A stretch of DNA of 64,000 bases from Brevibacillus brevis (GTDB lineage: Bacteria > Bacillota > Bacilli > Brevibacillales > Brevibacillaceae): NCBI RefSeq assembly GCF_031583145.1, contig NZ_CP134050.1:3237501-3301500 (forward strand), read 5' to 3'. Position 1 is the stretch's first letter, and each line of letters opens with the position of its first letter. The position numbers were made by a program, and so were the translations under genes. Below the pieces are notes generated by a model that had not been told where the DNA came from, made no database searches, and saw nothing but the letters and a program-made list of their open reading frames with translations. Positions 33,875-44,993 of this stretch are shown here, piece after piece.

Positions 33875-34686
33875 GCAAGAACCATCCAATCGTCATGTTG
33901 TGCAAGATCGCTGAAGTATCCCGGGCTGGTTTCTATAAGTGGAAGGCCACTATGGGATGCCGCGAAGCTCGCATCGAAAAAGACAGCGATCTCAAAGAAC
34001 ATCTTTTAGCGATTCATCGTATCAGACCATATTTCGGCTACAAACGTATGCGTACCGCTCTGTACAAAGAAGGGTTTCATGTGAATCACAAGAAAGTGCG
34101 ACGACTCATGCGAGAGCTGGGAATTCGCTCCGTGATCCGCAAGAAACGACCGTTTGCGGGTTGTAAACCATCCGTAGTCTTTCCTAATGTTCTTAACCGC
34201 GAATTTACCGCAGAAGTGGTCTTGCACAAATTTGTAACGGACATTACCTATGTTCGGGTCGGACACGATTTTGTTTATTTATCGGTTGTGTTAGACCTGT
34301 ACAATAACGAAGTCGTAGCCTGGGAGCTATCTGCGCGCAACGATTTGCAGTTGGTATTGGATACGGTAAAACAATTGAAGGCAAAAGGCGCCATTCTCCA
34401 TTCAGACCAAGGATTTCAATACACAACGAAATCATACAGCAATCTTTTGGAGGAAAAAGAACTGATTGGAAGCCATTCCAGACGTGGAAATTGCTTTGAT
34501 AACGCATGTATCGAGTCGTTCTTTTCCCACCTGAAAACCGAAAAGCTTTACCTTGAAAAGCCAGGATGTGAGGCTACTGCGCGCAAATTGATTACAGATT
34601 ATATCGATTACTACAACAACGAACGTTTCCAGAAAAAACTGGGCGATCTCTCCCCGGTGGAATACCGAGCAGCGATCGCCGCATAG
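33835..34686 (+). CDS. IS3-family transposase OrfB (DDE integrase domain)
   Basis: This 283-residue frame encodes the catalytic domain. HTH_21 features include RIRPYFGYKRMRTAL. The DDE triad is visible as Asp in FVTDITYVR, Asp in ILHSDQGFQYT, and Glu in NACIESFFSHLKTE. It is probably made as an OrfAB fusion through the upstream slippery site, so the ATG at 33835 may not be used much. The end DYIDYYNNERFQKKL is typical of the IS150/IS2-like groups. Confidence 0.9.
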   Translation: MDQQARYRTIEKMSKNHPIVMLCKIAEVSRAGFYKWKATMGCREARIEKDSDLKEHLLAIHRIRPYFGYKRMRTALYKEGFHVNHKKVRRLMRELGIRSVIRKKRPFAGCKPSVVFPNVLNREFTAEVVLHKFVTDITYVRVGHDFVYLSVVLDLYNNEVVAWELSARNDLQLVLDTVKQLKAKGAILHSDQGFQYTTKSYSNLLEEKELIGSHSRRGNCFDNACIESFFSHLKTEKLYLEKPGCEATARKLITDYIDYYNNERFQKKLGDLSPVEYRAAIAA

Positions 34687-35199
34687 GAAAACCTTCTTTT
34701 CTTACTGTCTACTTGACGGGGCTATGACCATATCTCCGCTTCCTTATAGACTCTTATTAACTCCACGGGGGACAATCTTCTATTGGACGGCAAAACAATG
34801 ATGCCTACTTTACCCGCACCGAAAAGGATTTCTACCGTCTCATTCGTGTTATAGCAAATAAACGCAATGCGATCGCCTTTTTGAATACCAGACTCCAAAA
34901 GCGAATGAGCAAATTGATTGCATCTATTGTTAAACTCTTCGTACGTGTATCTGCGATTTTGACTGACCAATGCGACCCGATTGCCAAACTTTGAAGCTCC
35001 CCTTCTAGCCAAATCTCCCAAAGTCATCTGCCTCATGAATTTTCCCCCTCGCATCGTATTTCGGAAGGCAAGGTTTATGCCTCGATCCATTTCATAGCGG
35101 CCTGTCAAGGTCAAACAAATTCATTTCACCTTGACAGACCGGTTTCGCGCAGGCTCATCCCGGTGGGTCCATCCCTGAATCCCTACCGGAAAAGGACGG

Positions 35200-35907
35200 C
35201 TAGAAAAGATCCCACAACGAGTCGCTTTTCATTAATTGAGAAGAATGTCCATTGTAAATCATTTTTCCTCGTTTAATGACAATCGCACGATCCGTTACCC
35301 TCAATGCTTCCCGGACATTCTGTTCGACCAAAACAACGGAGGTTCCCATTTCTTCATTAATCATTTTTATGCTATCCAGTACTTGTTTTACCAAGATTGG
35401 GGCAAGGCCGGTAGAAGGTTCATCTAAAAGCAACAATTTTGGTTTCGACATCAAACTAATGCCGATTGCCAGCATTTGTTGTTGACCACCACTCATCGTT
35501 CCTGCGATTTGTTTCGATCTTTCGCGAAGAATGGGGAATAACTGATAAATGGATTCAATACGATTTTCCTTCTCTTCTTTCGAAATATTCCTTATTTGGT
35601 ACACACCTAAAGATAAATTTTCTTTTACCGTTAATGTGGGGAAAACATTATGTCCTTGTGCCACGTATGCCATTCCAAGGTTCACATTTTGGGCAGCTGT
35701 ATTTTTGATGACATCCTTTTCCTTGAAATAAATATTTCCTTCAGCTAAATGATGCAGACCAAAAATGGAACGAACTAATGTTGTTTTCCCTGCCCCATTG
35801 TGACCAATAATTGCCAAATTCTCCTTTTCCCCCAGAGAAAAAGAGATATCCTCAATTACTGGCCGCTTGACATATTTTGCAGATAAGTTCTGAACAGCTA
35901 GTAACAT
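35200..35907 (-). CDS. livF: LivF-type ABC transporter ATP-binding protein
   Basis: This 235-residue ATPase belongs to the branched-chain amino-acid/HAAT family. It has Walker A GHNGAGKTT near residue 35, Q-loop VAQGHNVFP, signature MSGGQQQMLAIG near residue 139 and Walker B LLLLDEPSTGLAP. It pairs with LivG, LivM, LivH and the LivK-type binding protein encoded upstream. Because it sits in an acyl-CoA catabolic operon, the substrate is more likely an organic acid than an amino acid; this is an inference. Transport is presumably blocked by the IS in livG. Confidence 0.9.
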   Translation of the reverse strand: MLLAVQNLSAKYVKRPVIEDISFSLGEKENLAIIGHNGAGKTTLVRSIFGLHHLAEGNIYFKEKDVIKNTAAQNVNLGMAYVAQGHNVFPTLTVKENLSLGVYQIRNISKEEKENRIESIYQLFPILRERSKQIAGTMSGGQQQMLAIGISLMSKPKLLLLDEPSTGLAPILVKQVLDSIKMINEEMGTSVVLVEQNVREALRVTDRAIVIKRGKMIYNGHSSQLMKSDSLWDLF

Positions 35908-36322
35908 AGCTTCAACTCCTTTCTGCGTAATCGATCAGGTACCAAAATAAAGATTCGTCAGTTCTTCATTCTTCATGATTTCTTCCGGGGACCCTTCGGC
36001 TATAACCTGCCCACCGTCCAAAAACATGACGACATCACATGTTTCAGCGATAAAATCAATGTTATGCTCAATGATACAAATCGCCTTCTTTTCTTCCATT
36101 GCAAGCGTTTTTAATAAATTCTTTGTTTTTAATAGGGTTATTTCATCCATTCCGGACAATGGTTCATCCAACAATTGTTTATGGCAGGATAAAAGTGCAG
36201 AGAATTGCGGCGGAAAACTGCAGAGTTCCACCGCAATTCTGAGGCCATGAAAAAGGCACTTGCCAACATCCCCCTACAAAATCTACCCTTGGATTTGGCG
36301 AAAATCTGAGGGAGTGAGAGGA

Positions 36323-38553
<2,231 letters not shown>

Positions 38554-39155
38554 ATTCTTTTGTATTGATGTTGGCAGTGTTCTGCATAAATTGGCCGCCA
38601 AACTCTGCATTTTTGAGTTGCAAAATACAAACAATAAGCATTCTGATTCTGCGATTAGCCCAATTCCTAAAACTAATAGCTTTTGTTCTGCATAGGACAA
38701 GTCAGCTGCAATTACATGAGCCTTTTTGTGCAACTCGATGAATTGCAGGACTTTTCTTGCCTTTTCTTTGTTTTCTGCTTCTTTTATTCGGGTCAAGCCT
38801 GGTAGAAAAAGGGTGTTCACTAAGCTTTCGCCCGGTTGATCTTGGCAAGCGATCAACAAATTTTCCTCAACGGTCATTCCCATAAACAACCGCAGATTTT
38901 GCCACGTTCGCCTCACACCCATTCTGGCAATTCGGTGTGGAGCCATTGCTGTAATGCTATTTCCCTTATACGTGATGGAACCGCTGTCGGGCTTTAAATG
39001 GCCCGTAATCAAATTAAAGGCTGTTGTTTTTCCGGCACCATTGGGTCCAATTAAACCAATAATTTTTGCCGGATACAGCTTTAAATTTAGCTCTTTCGTG
39101 GCTTGAATCCCGCCAAAGCTTTTTTTCACATTCTTGCATTCAAGGATTGGTTGAT

Positions 39156-40079
39156 TCATCGTATCACGACACCTTCTTCTGTACTTTCCAGCTTCGTTTG
39201 TTCTCCGCTCTCCTTACATTTGCTTTTAACCCCAATAATCCCATTAGGTCGTAGATAGATGAATAATAATACAATGACGACGAACAAGATTTGTTGCAGA
39301 GGGCCAATCATGTTTGGTGGAAGAGTCAAAAACCGGAGTAATTCCGGTAAGCCCATAAGAATAAAAGCACCGATAACAGGACCCCACAGTGTGCCGATGC
39401 CGCCAATCACAACCATGCAAATGATCGTAATGGTGTTTGACAGTCCAAAACCATCCGGACTTAAGAAGCGGAAATAGTGAGCATACAGACCACCCGCCAA
39501 ACCTGCTAACGCAGAAGCCATTACAAACACGCTTATCCGAATGAGGAATACATTTTTTCCCAATCCCATCGTAGCTGTCTCGTCTTCGCGGATTCCTCTC
39601 AATAATCGTCCAAAAGGGGACTTCGCAATCCAATTGATTAATGCTAGAACAAGAGCTGCTATCCCCCCTGTAAAAACAGCAAACATCCAACTCTCAGTAA
39701 ATCCCCAACCAAATATCTCAATTTTTTTAATCCCGGTTAAACCTGCCGAACCACCGGTAAATTCGAAGTTTGACAGCATATCAATAAGTACGATCGAGAA
39801 TCCTAGGCTGGCAATCGCTAAATAATCCCCTGATACGCGTAAAGTGGGTATGGCCAGTAAAAGGGAAAACATCCCGGTAAGGATCATGGACAACAACATC
39901 GCAAGTAACACTGGCATTTCCGTGTGGGCAACCAACAAGGCGGAAAAATAAGCTCCCAGGCCGTAAAAGATAGAATGAGCTATTGAAAATAAACCGCCCA
40001 ATCCTAGCAATAGGTTAAAACTTGAAGCAAGTATGATAAAAATAAAACTAAATATGAAGATTTCCATGATATAGTTCAT
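39156..40079 (-). CDS. livM: LivM-type ABC transporter permease
   Basis: This 307-residue permease has about eight to nine hydrophobic segments. Family blocks are LLLGLGGLFSIAHSIFYGLGAY near the N-terminus (the GLGGLFSIAH loop), SPFGRLLRGIREDETATMGLG near residue 165, and the C-terminal LRPNGIIG. It overlaps livG by 4 nt and begins 3 nt after livH. It forms the membrane channel with LivH. Confidence 0.92.
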   Translation of the reverse strand: MNYIMEIFIFSFIFIILASSFNLLLGLGGLFSIAHSIFYGLGAYFSALLVAHTEMPVLLAMLLSMILTGMFSLLLAIPTLRVSGDYLAIASLGFSIVLIDMLSNFEFTGGSAGLTGIKKIEIFGWGFTESWMFAVFTGGIAALVLALINWIAKSPFGRLLRGIREDETATMGLGKNVFLIRISVFVMASALAGLAGGLYAHYFRFLSPDGFGLSNTITIICMVVIGGIGTLWGPVIGAFILMGLPELLRFLTLPPNMIGPLQQILFVVIVLLFIYLRPNGIIGVKSKCKESGEQTKLESTEEGVVIR

Positions 40080-40082
40080 GTT

Positions 40083-40952
40083 TTAACCTCCTGTCCTTTG
40101 CCCCATAAGTCCTCGTGGACGAAAAATGATGCATAAAAATAAAATTCCGAACACAATGGAATGCTGCCATTGGGAAGAGATCTGCCAAATCCCTATATTT
40201 TCAACGATCGCTATGAGGAACCCAGCTATCATGGCACCGGTATAATTGCCGACACCGCCAACCACCGTGGCAACGATTGAGGTCAGTAACACTCCAAATC
40301 CCATCGTGGGCTCAATACCGGATTTTTGCCCGACCAAAAATGTTGCAGGTACAGCCATAACCGAGGCAATAATGACTGCTGTGGCGTAGATGCTTTTCGT
40401 ATTGATCCCGACGGTTTCAGCCATCTCTGGATTCGTTGCCACTGCGTTAAGTGCATGCCCAATTTTCGTCCACCTGATCATAGCAAGGAAAGCCGCGATC
40501 AAGATCCCACAAACAATAATGACTCTGAGATCCCAGCTGGTAAGATTGACAAATCCTAAATCATAACGCTCCTCGTCCTCTAAAGAAAAGGTTTGGGTCT
40601 GATTACCAAAAAAGATTGAAATCAAATTCTCAAATAAGGTTGTAAGCATAAGGGAAACAATAAAAAATATGAGCACTCCCGACTTTCTTTTCCTTAATGG
40701 TTGATAACCAAATCGATCAATCATGAACCCTACAGCGATCATGATCATCAGAGTTAGTGAAAATGAGAGCCAGAGTGGAAGTTGAAGCATATTGTAAAAT
40801 AAGTAGATCATATAAGCCGATACGCTCATGACACCCGCATGGGCAAAGTGCCATACTTTGCAAACGGATAAAACGACTGCAAACGAGAGGGCCAACAATC
40901 CATATAAAAAGCCAGTAACAATTCCATTCGTAATCAATTGTAAGAATAACAA
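40083..40952 (-). CDS. livH: LivH-type ABC transporter permease
   Basis: This 289-residue permease has the family N-terminus LITNGIVTGFLYGLLALSFA, the loop KIGHALNAVATNPEMAETVG near residue 172, and GVLLTSIVATVVGGVGNYTG. The C-terminal FRPRGLMGQ is also typical. The start is a TTG at 40952 with AAAGGA about 11 nt upstream. It lies about 120 nt after the binding-protein gene. Confidence 0.9.
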   Translation of the reverse strand: MLFLQLITNGIVTGFLYGLLALSFAVVLSVCKVWHFAHAGVMSVSAYMIYLFYNMLQLPLWLSFSLTLMIMIAVGFMIDRFGYQPLRKRKSGVLIFFIVSLMLTTLFENLISIFFGNQTQTFSLEDEERYDLGFVNLTSWDLRVIIVCGILIAAFLAMIRWTKIGHALNAVATNPEMAETVGINTKSIYATAVIIASVMAVPATFLVGQKSGIEPTMGFGVLLTSIVATVVGGVGNYTGAMIAGFLIAIVENIGIWQISSQWQHSIVFGILFLCIIFRPRGLMGQRTGG

Positions 40953-41070
40953 GACGTATCACATCCTTTACTTCTCTCGTCCAGAGTGATTGATTTCCTT
41001 GTCCTTGTGGTAAACTTTGTGTTATATTTAAATTAATTTCCTTTTCTATTTCAAGACAAGGAAGAGCAGG

Positions 41071-42282
41071 TTAATCCTGCTCAGGTTCTATGACATCAAT
41101 CGTCGTAAGATTTCCGTTTTTTACTTGTTTGATATAACCTGTAGATGTAACGGATCGATCCTCTTTAAATATAGTTGTACCAACAATTGGTGTACTAAAT
41201 TTTTTAATTTGCAAAAGGGCATCCAAAGCGTTTGCACCTGAAATTTCTTTGTTTTCACTGGTCATTTTTTTGATCATATCACTTGCCATGTAAACGACAT
41301 CATTGTAGGCTGCAATCAAGGTTAAAGTAGCTGGTTTTCTTCCGTAAGTAGTGCTAAATAATTCCTCCAACTCTTTAATTTTTGGATTCGATAAATCATT
41401 TGTATTTTGTGTTACGATGATTCCCTCAGCATCAGCTCCCGCTTGTTTTACAACAGCTTCCCCGATCAGTGTAGCGGCAGTTGTAATTTGCGCATTAATT
41501 CCTAATTGGCGGGCTTGTTTTATTGCAAAAGCCTGTTCGCCTGGCTGCGCTTGGATATGCAGGATGTCAGGATTTGCAGACTTAATTTTTATGAGCTGGG
41601 CGGAAAAATCTTTTGTTTGCGGTGGATATGACTCAAAAGCAACCACTTCACCACCGTTTTTGGTTATCGTATCTTTAAAGACTTGTGCCGGATAAGTTCC
41701 GGAGTCATTGTTGATATACAAAACCGCGCCTCTTTTGACTCCAAATTTTTTCGTAACATATTCAATCGTTTTTTCAACATCAAAATCTGTCAAAATCGTT
41801 GACGTACGTGTAAAGTTCCCTAATTTTTTCGTATTCGGGGATCCAGCTCCGGTACTGAGTACCAATACTTTATCTTCTTCGGCAAGTGGTGCGATAGCAC
41901 TGACAACGGAGCTCCAACCTGAAATGATAATGGGCACTTTATCAATATCAACAAGTTTTCTGTATGCTGTAATCGCACGTTTCGGATCGGCAGCAGAATC
42001 TTCAAAAACAGGTTCTAATGGGACCCCGTTCACTCCCCCATTGTCGTTAATTGATTTTACTGCCAACTTTACAGCATCTCTTAAATCCTCCCCAATAAAG
42101 GCTTCTTGACCTGTCAATGCGACTAATACTCCAAATTTATACGACTTGGCTGCGCCAGTTCCCTGATTATCCTTTGGCGATGAACCACTAGACTGGTTTG
42201 AATTTGCACAACCGACCATTGTAACCACCATAAGGAGTGTCAACAAAAAGATGAATATTTTTTTCCAATAGAGAAAATTCAT
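41071..42282 (-). CDS. livK: LivK-type substrate-binding lipoprotein
   Basis: This 403-residue periplasmic-binding-type lipoprotein has a signal peptide ending in the lipobox MVGC (Cys at about residue 25) and then a Ser/Gly-rich linker. The Peripla_BP_6 fold follows: FGVLVALTGQEAFIGEDLRD, SAADPKRAITAYRKLVD, and VLVLSTGAGSPNTKK. It would deliver the substrate to LivHMGF. Its ATG overlaps the stop of the acyl-CoA ligase by 4 nt. This coupling of uptake and CoA activation suggests that the substrate is a carboxylic acid. Confidence 0.9.
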   Translation of the reverse strand: MNFLYWKKIFIFLLTLLMVVTMVGCANSNQSSGSSPKDNQGTGAAKSYKFGVLVALTGQEAFIGEDLRDAVKLAVKSINDNGGVNGVPLEPVFEDSAADPKRAITAYRKLVDIDKVPIIISGWSSVVSAIAPLAEEDKVLVLSTGAGSPNTKKLGNFTRTSTILTDFDVEKTIEYVTKKFGVKRGAVLYINNDSGTYPAQVFKDTITKNGGEVVAFESYPPQTKDFSAQLIKIKSANPDILHIQAQPGEQAFAIKQARQLGINAQITTAATLIGEAVVKQAGADAEGIIVTQNTNDLSNPKIKELEELFSTTYGRKPATLTLIAAYNDVVYMASDMIKKMTSENKEISGANALDALLQIKKFSTPIVGTTIFKEDRSVTSTGYIKQVKNGNLTTIDVIEPEQD

Positions 42283-43928
42283 GCTAATTCCCCCTTCATC
42301 ACATTGTTTTTCCCATCTTTTAATTGCAATGCCATTTGACGCAATTCTACTTTTCGAATTTTCCCTGAAGGCGTCATCGGAAACTCGTCAGAAAAAACAA
42401 TGTGTCTCGGAATTTTAAAGCTGGCAATTTTCCCTTGGCAATATTCGATTAACTCCTGTTCTTCAACCTTTTGGCCCTTCGCCAGTTGTACGAAAGCAAA
42501 GCAAACTTCACTCAATCTCGGATCCGGGTAAGCAACAACGCTGCAACGATAGACTGCAGGATGCGTTGTTAAATAGGCCTCGACTTCAACTGGATCAACA
42601 TTCTCCCCTCCAACTCTAATCATATCTTTCACTCTTCCTACGATATGGTAATATCCCTCATCGTCTACGTATCCTAAGTCTCCTGTATGGAACCACCCCT
42701 CCGAATCGATTGCTTTTGCCGTTTCTTCTGGATTTTTGTAATAACCTTGCATCACTGTGAAAGCCTTGATGCAAATTTCCCCGTGCTGATTGGTTGGCAG
42801 TTCTGCCTGTGTTTCCGGATCTACAATCTTCATTGAGATATCTGGAAGAGGTCTGCCACAGGAGGTCATCCGCTTTTCTACCGGATCTTCAATGGAAGAC
42901 AAAGTCGCTATGGCTGCAACCTCAGTCGAGCCATATGCATTGAATACAGGCATCATGTTTTCCTGTATCATTCGTGCAGCGTATTCCGGTACCGCACATA
43001 TTCCAAATCGAAGGGAATCAATGGAGTATTTATTGAAATGAGGGTGTTGTATCATGTCCAGGATCATCGCTTCAAAGGAAGATGCACTGGTGGCTTTTTC
43101 TTGATCCATTAACTGTAGTGCTTTTTCGGCCTCAAAGTGTTCCATGAGAATGATTTTGGCGCCCTTGGTATGCGCAGTTGTCATGACCGTTATCAGCGCA
43201 TACGCATGGAACAGCGGAAGATACAACATGATTCGGTCATCACTCGTGACACGCAGTCTTTCGGCTACGCTTTTGATATTCTTTAAAAAACGGTGACAAT
43301 GCATAACCCCTTTTGGAAAGCCTGTCGTCCCAGACGTATACATGATCATGAAAGTATCGTCAACGTTTACACTGGCTTCTCTACTAACCAAAACTTCATC
43401 GTCCACATACCTCCCACGTTCAATCAGTTCATCAAAAGTGTAGGTTCCTGGACGTTCTACTTCGTTAATGGTAAGCACGGTTCTCAATTTAGGGATTCGT
43501 TCGGAATGTAAATTTCCAGGTTCCGCCTGCATAATTTCCGGGCATAACGTTAACAATCTGTCAAAATAACTGATATCTTTGAAATTAGGTTTCCCGACGA
43601 TGAGAAAACCTAGATCGGATTGGTTCAAAATGTACTCCAAGTCTTTCTCTCGAAATCTGGTATTGATGGGAAGGAGTATCGCGCCAACTTTTGCAATTGC
43701 ATAATGTAAAAAGATCCATTCAGGCGAATTAGAGAGCCATACACCAACCTTATGCCCTTTTTCTATCCCAAAAGCGATTAACCCCTTTGCCACCTCATCT
43801 ACTCGTTCTTTCAGTTGACTCCATGTATAGCGTCTGCCATCCTCGTAGAGCAATGCTTCCTGATCCCTATTTTCTGCTGCAATCCTATTGAAAAGTTCGC
43901 CAAACGTTTCGTTATGAATAGGATACAT
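42279..43928 (-). CDS. Long/medium-chain-type acyl-CoA synthetase (AMP-forming)
   Basis: This 549-residue adenylate-forming ligase converts a carboxylic acid, ATP and CoA into acyl-CoA. It has P-loop-like YTSGTTGFPKGVMHCH near residue 194, the A5 motif NAYGSTEVAA, hinge GWFHTGDLGYVD near residue 425, and the C-terminal catalytic Lys in PSGKIRKVEL. The ATG follows AAAGGGGT with 8 nt spacing. It leads the long operon (ligase, livKHMGF, second ligase, MDR, SDR, MaoC) and has a clear promoter at 44109-44137 with an operator just downstream. With the second ligase broken, it may be the only activating enzyme left. Confidence 0.92.
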   Translation of the reverse strand: MYPIHNETFGELFNRIAAENRDQEALLYEDGRRYTWSQLKERVDEVAKGLIAFGIEKGHKVGVWLSNSPEWIFLHYAIAKVGAILLPINTRFREKDLEYILNQSDLGFLIVGKPNFKDISYFDRLLTLCPEIMQAEPGNLHSERIPKLRTVLTINEVERPGTYTFDELIERGRYVDDEVLVSREASVNVDDTFMIMYTSGTTGFPKGVMHCHRFLKNIKSVAERLRVTSDDRIMLYLPLFHAYALITVMTTAHTKGAKIILMEHFEAEKALQLMDQEKATSASSFEAMILDMIQHPHFNKYSIDSLRFGICAVPEYAARMIQENMMPVFNAYGSTEVAAIATLSSIEDPVEKRMTSCGRPLPDISMKIVDPETQAELPTNQHGEICIKAFTVMQGYYKNPEETAKAIDSEGWFHTGDLGYVDDEGYYHIVGRVKDMIRVGGENVDPVEVEAYLTTHPAVYRCSVVAYPDPRLSEVCFAFVQLAKGQKVEEQELIEYCQGKIASFKIPRHIVFSDEFPMTPSGKIRKVELRQMALQLKDGKNNVMKGELA

Positions 43929-44090
43929 ACAGATACCCCTTTCAAATTTGACCTCTTACAGTTATTGGTTACGACTATGACAATTCTCCTAACTTCAACT
44001 ACATTTGGAGACAATAGAAGTGACATGAGCTCAAAAGTAAAGCGGTTTCATAATAGAAATGTAAGGATTCGGTTTTCATCCAGTCGCTTT

Positions 44091-44108
44091 TTACCAACCG
44101 GTTTGTAT
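44091..44108. promoter_or_regulatory. Operator 4 of the catabolic TetR regulon (ligase-liv operon)
   Basis: TTACCAACCGGTTTGTAT has the shared ACCGGTT core and near-symmetric arms. It lies immediately downstream of the predicted -10 box. Confidence 0.78.
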
Positions 44109-44137
44109 AGTATACACGATAGGTATTTTTCAGTAAA
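44109..44137 (-). promoter_or_regulatory. Promoter of the ligase-liv-MaoC operon
   Basis: On the minus strand TTTACT (44137-44132) and TATACT (44114-44109) are spaced by 17 nt. Operator 4 directly follows the -10 box, so a bound repressor would block initiation. Confidence 0.65.
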
Positions 44138-44172
44138 TTGTAAATATTCCAATTACATTTGTCCTGCTAAGG

Positions 44173-44967
44173 TTATAGATCAAAAACTTGTTTCATCCTC
44201 TCATAATCTTTAGATCTAGGCATTTGATATTTCATCGCACGGCTTACTGGTGGCAAACCCAGGCTATTTTTCAGTTTCACCCGAAACTCCGCAGCCTTAA
44301 GGCCAATCGATACAGGATCTAAGATGGGTACCTTCGTGCCCTCTACTTCTTTTAGCCCAGCCAAAGAAGCTAAAGGGCCTAGTCCAGCGCAACCGATGAT
44401 GATCATATCTGCTCCATATTTGACTCCAATTTTAGCCGCCTTTTCGATTTCTGCAGCAATAACCTCTACATTATTTATTCCATTTTTCATCCATTCAATC
44501 GAAGGCAGGTCAATGGGAATGATCCTCTTCGTCCAGTCATTACACCCACATGAGTTCTTTTTCATAACATGTTCCAACTGGAGATTTATTTTGGGTTCAT
44601 GTAAACCGACAATCGCACATCTCTCACCCATTTGAGCTGCCAAGCTTAATGAAAATTCATTGATCCCAACAACAGGGATGTCCACCATTTCTCTTGCTTC
44701 CTGGACCCCTGTGTCAAAAAAACAACCGACAACTACGGCATCAAAGCCTTCTTTTTCCGCCTCGATAATAGCATGAATGACTTGTACTTTATTCAATAAT
44801 TCAAAGTAAGAAGTTGAAAAGTCTGTCGCGCGATTACAACCTACTTTAGGAAATCTGAAACCAATTTGCGTTCCTTCATCCTTAATCGGATCAAGAGTCT
44901 TTTCTAGTACTTTTACAAAGTCTCCCGATACAGACTCAGGGTTAACATTCATAAAACAAATTTTCAT
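44173..44967 (-). CDS. Asp/Glu/hydantoin racemase-family protein
   Basis: This 264-residue protein belongs to the aspartate/glutamate racemase superfamily (hydantoin racemase, maleate isomerase and arylmalonate decarboxylase relatives). Two cysteines at the expected catalytic positions are visible, in VVVGCFFDTG near residue 80 and IIIGCAGLGPLA near residue 193. The N-terminus MKICFMNVNPES resembles hydantoin racemases. Both cysteines suggest a racemase or isomerase rather than a decarboxylase, which usually has one. It follows the TetR and an SDR in the same direction, so it is probably co-regulated. Its substrate is unknown. Confidence 0.8.
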   Translation of the reverse strand: MKICFMNVNPESVSGDFVKVLEKTLDPIKDEGTQIGFRFPKVGCNRATDFSTSYFELLNKVQVIHAIIEAEKEGFDAVVVGCFFDTGVQEAREMVDIPVVGINEFSLSLAAQMGERCAIVGLHEPKINLQLEHVMKKNSCGCNDWTKRIIPIDLPSIEWMKNGINNVEVIAAEIEKAAKIGVKYGADMIIIGCAGLGPLASLAGLKEVEGTKVPILDPVSIGLKAAEFRVKLKNSLGLPPVSRAMKYQMPRSKDYERMKQVFDL

Positions 44968-44993
44968 AGAAAGTTTCCCCTTTTTTTATCTTT

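Larger units (their letters stand above)
33462..34722 (+). mobile_element. IS3-family insertion sequence
   Basis: The element is about 1.26 kb. Its inverted ends read CCCCTTAAGGTAGACAGT on the left and CCCCGTCAAGTAGACAGT on the right, and it is flanked by a TAT direct repeat (33459-33461 and 34723-34725). It encodes orfA and orfB linked by a -1 frameshift site. Both frames look intact, so the element may be active. It disrupts an acyl-CoA synthetase gene. Confidence 0.9.
32199..35036 (-). pseudogene. Acyl-CoA synthetase (AMP-forming) interrupted by an IS3-family element
   Basis: The N-terminal part (35036 to about 34726) starts at an ATG behind GAGGGGG and encodes LGDLARRGASKFGNRVALVS up to LIRVYKEAE. 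After the IS, the C-terminal part (33461-32199) carries the AMP-binding motif YFTSGTTGTPKGV, GGSYGLTES, the hinge GWFRTGDCGFFD and the C-terminal catalytic Lys in NLMGKFDK. The IS is flanked by a 3-bp TAT duplication. Removing it leaves the two halves out of frame. A GAGA stretch near 34736 looks like a 2-nt duplication, since deleting GA gives KEADMVIIPISALFFDD. The gene is inactive as it stands. Confidence 0.88.

Noticed and set aside
35125-35150. A seventh ACCGGTT operator near 35135
   Set aside because: ACCGGTTT is present but the outer TAC/GTA arms are missing and it is not next to a promoter-proximal gene start of the type seen at the other six sites.
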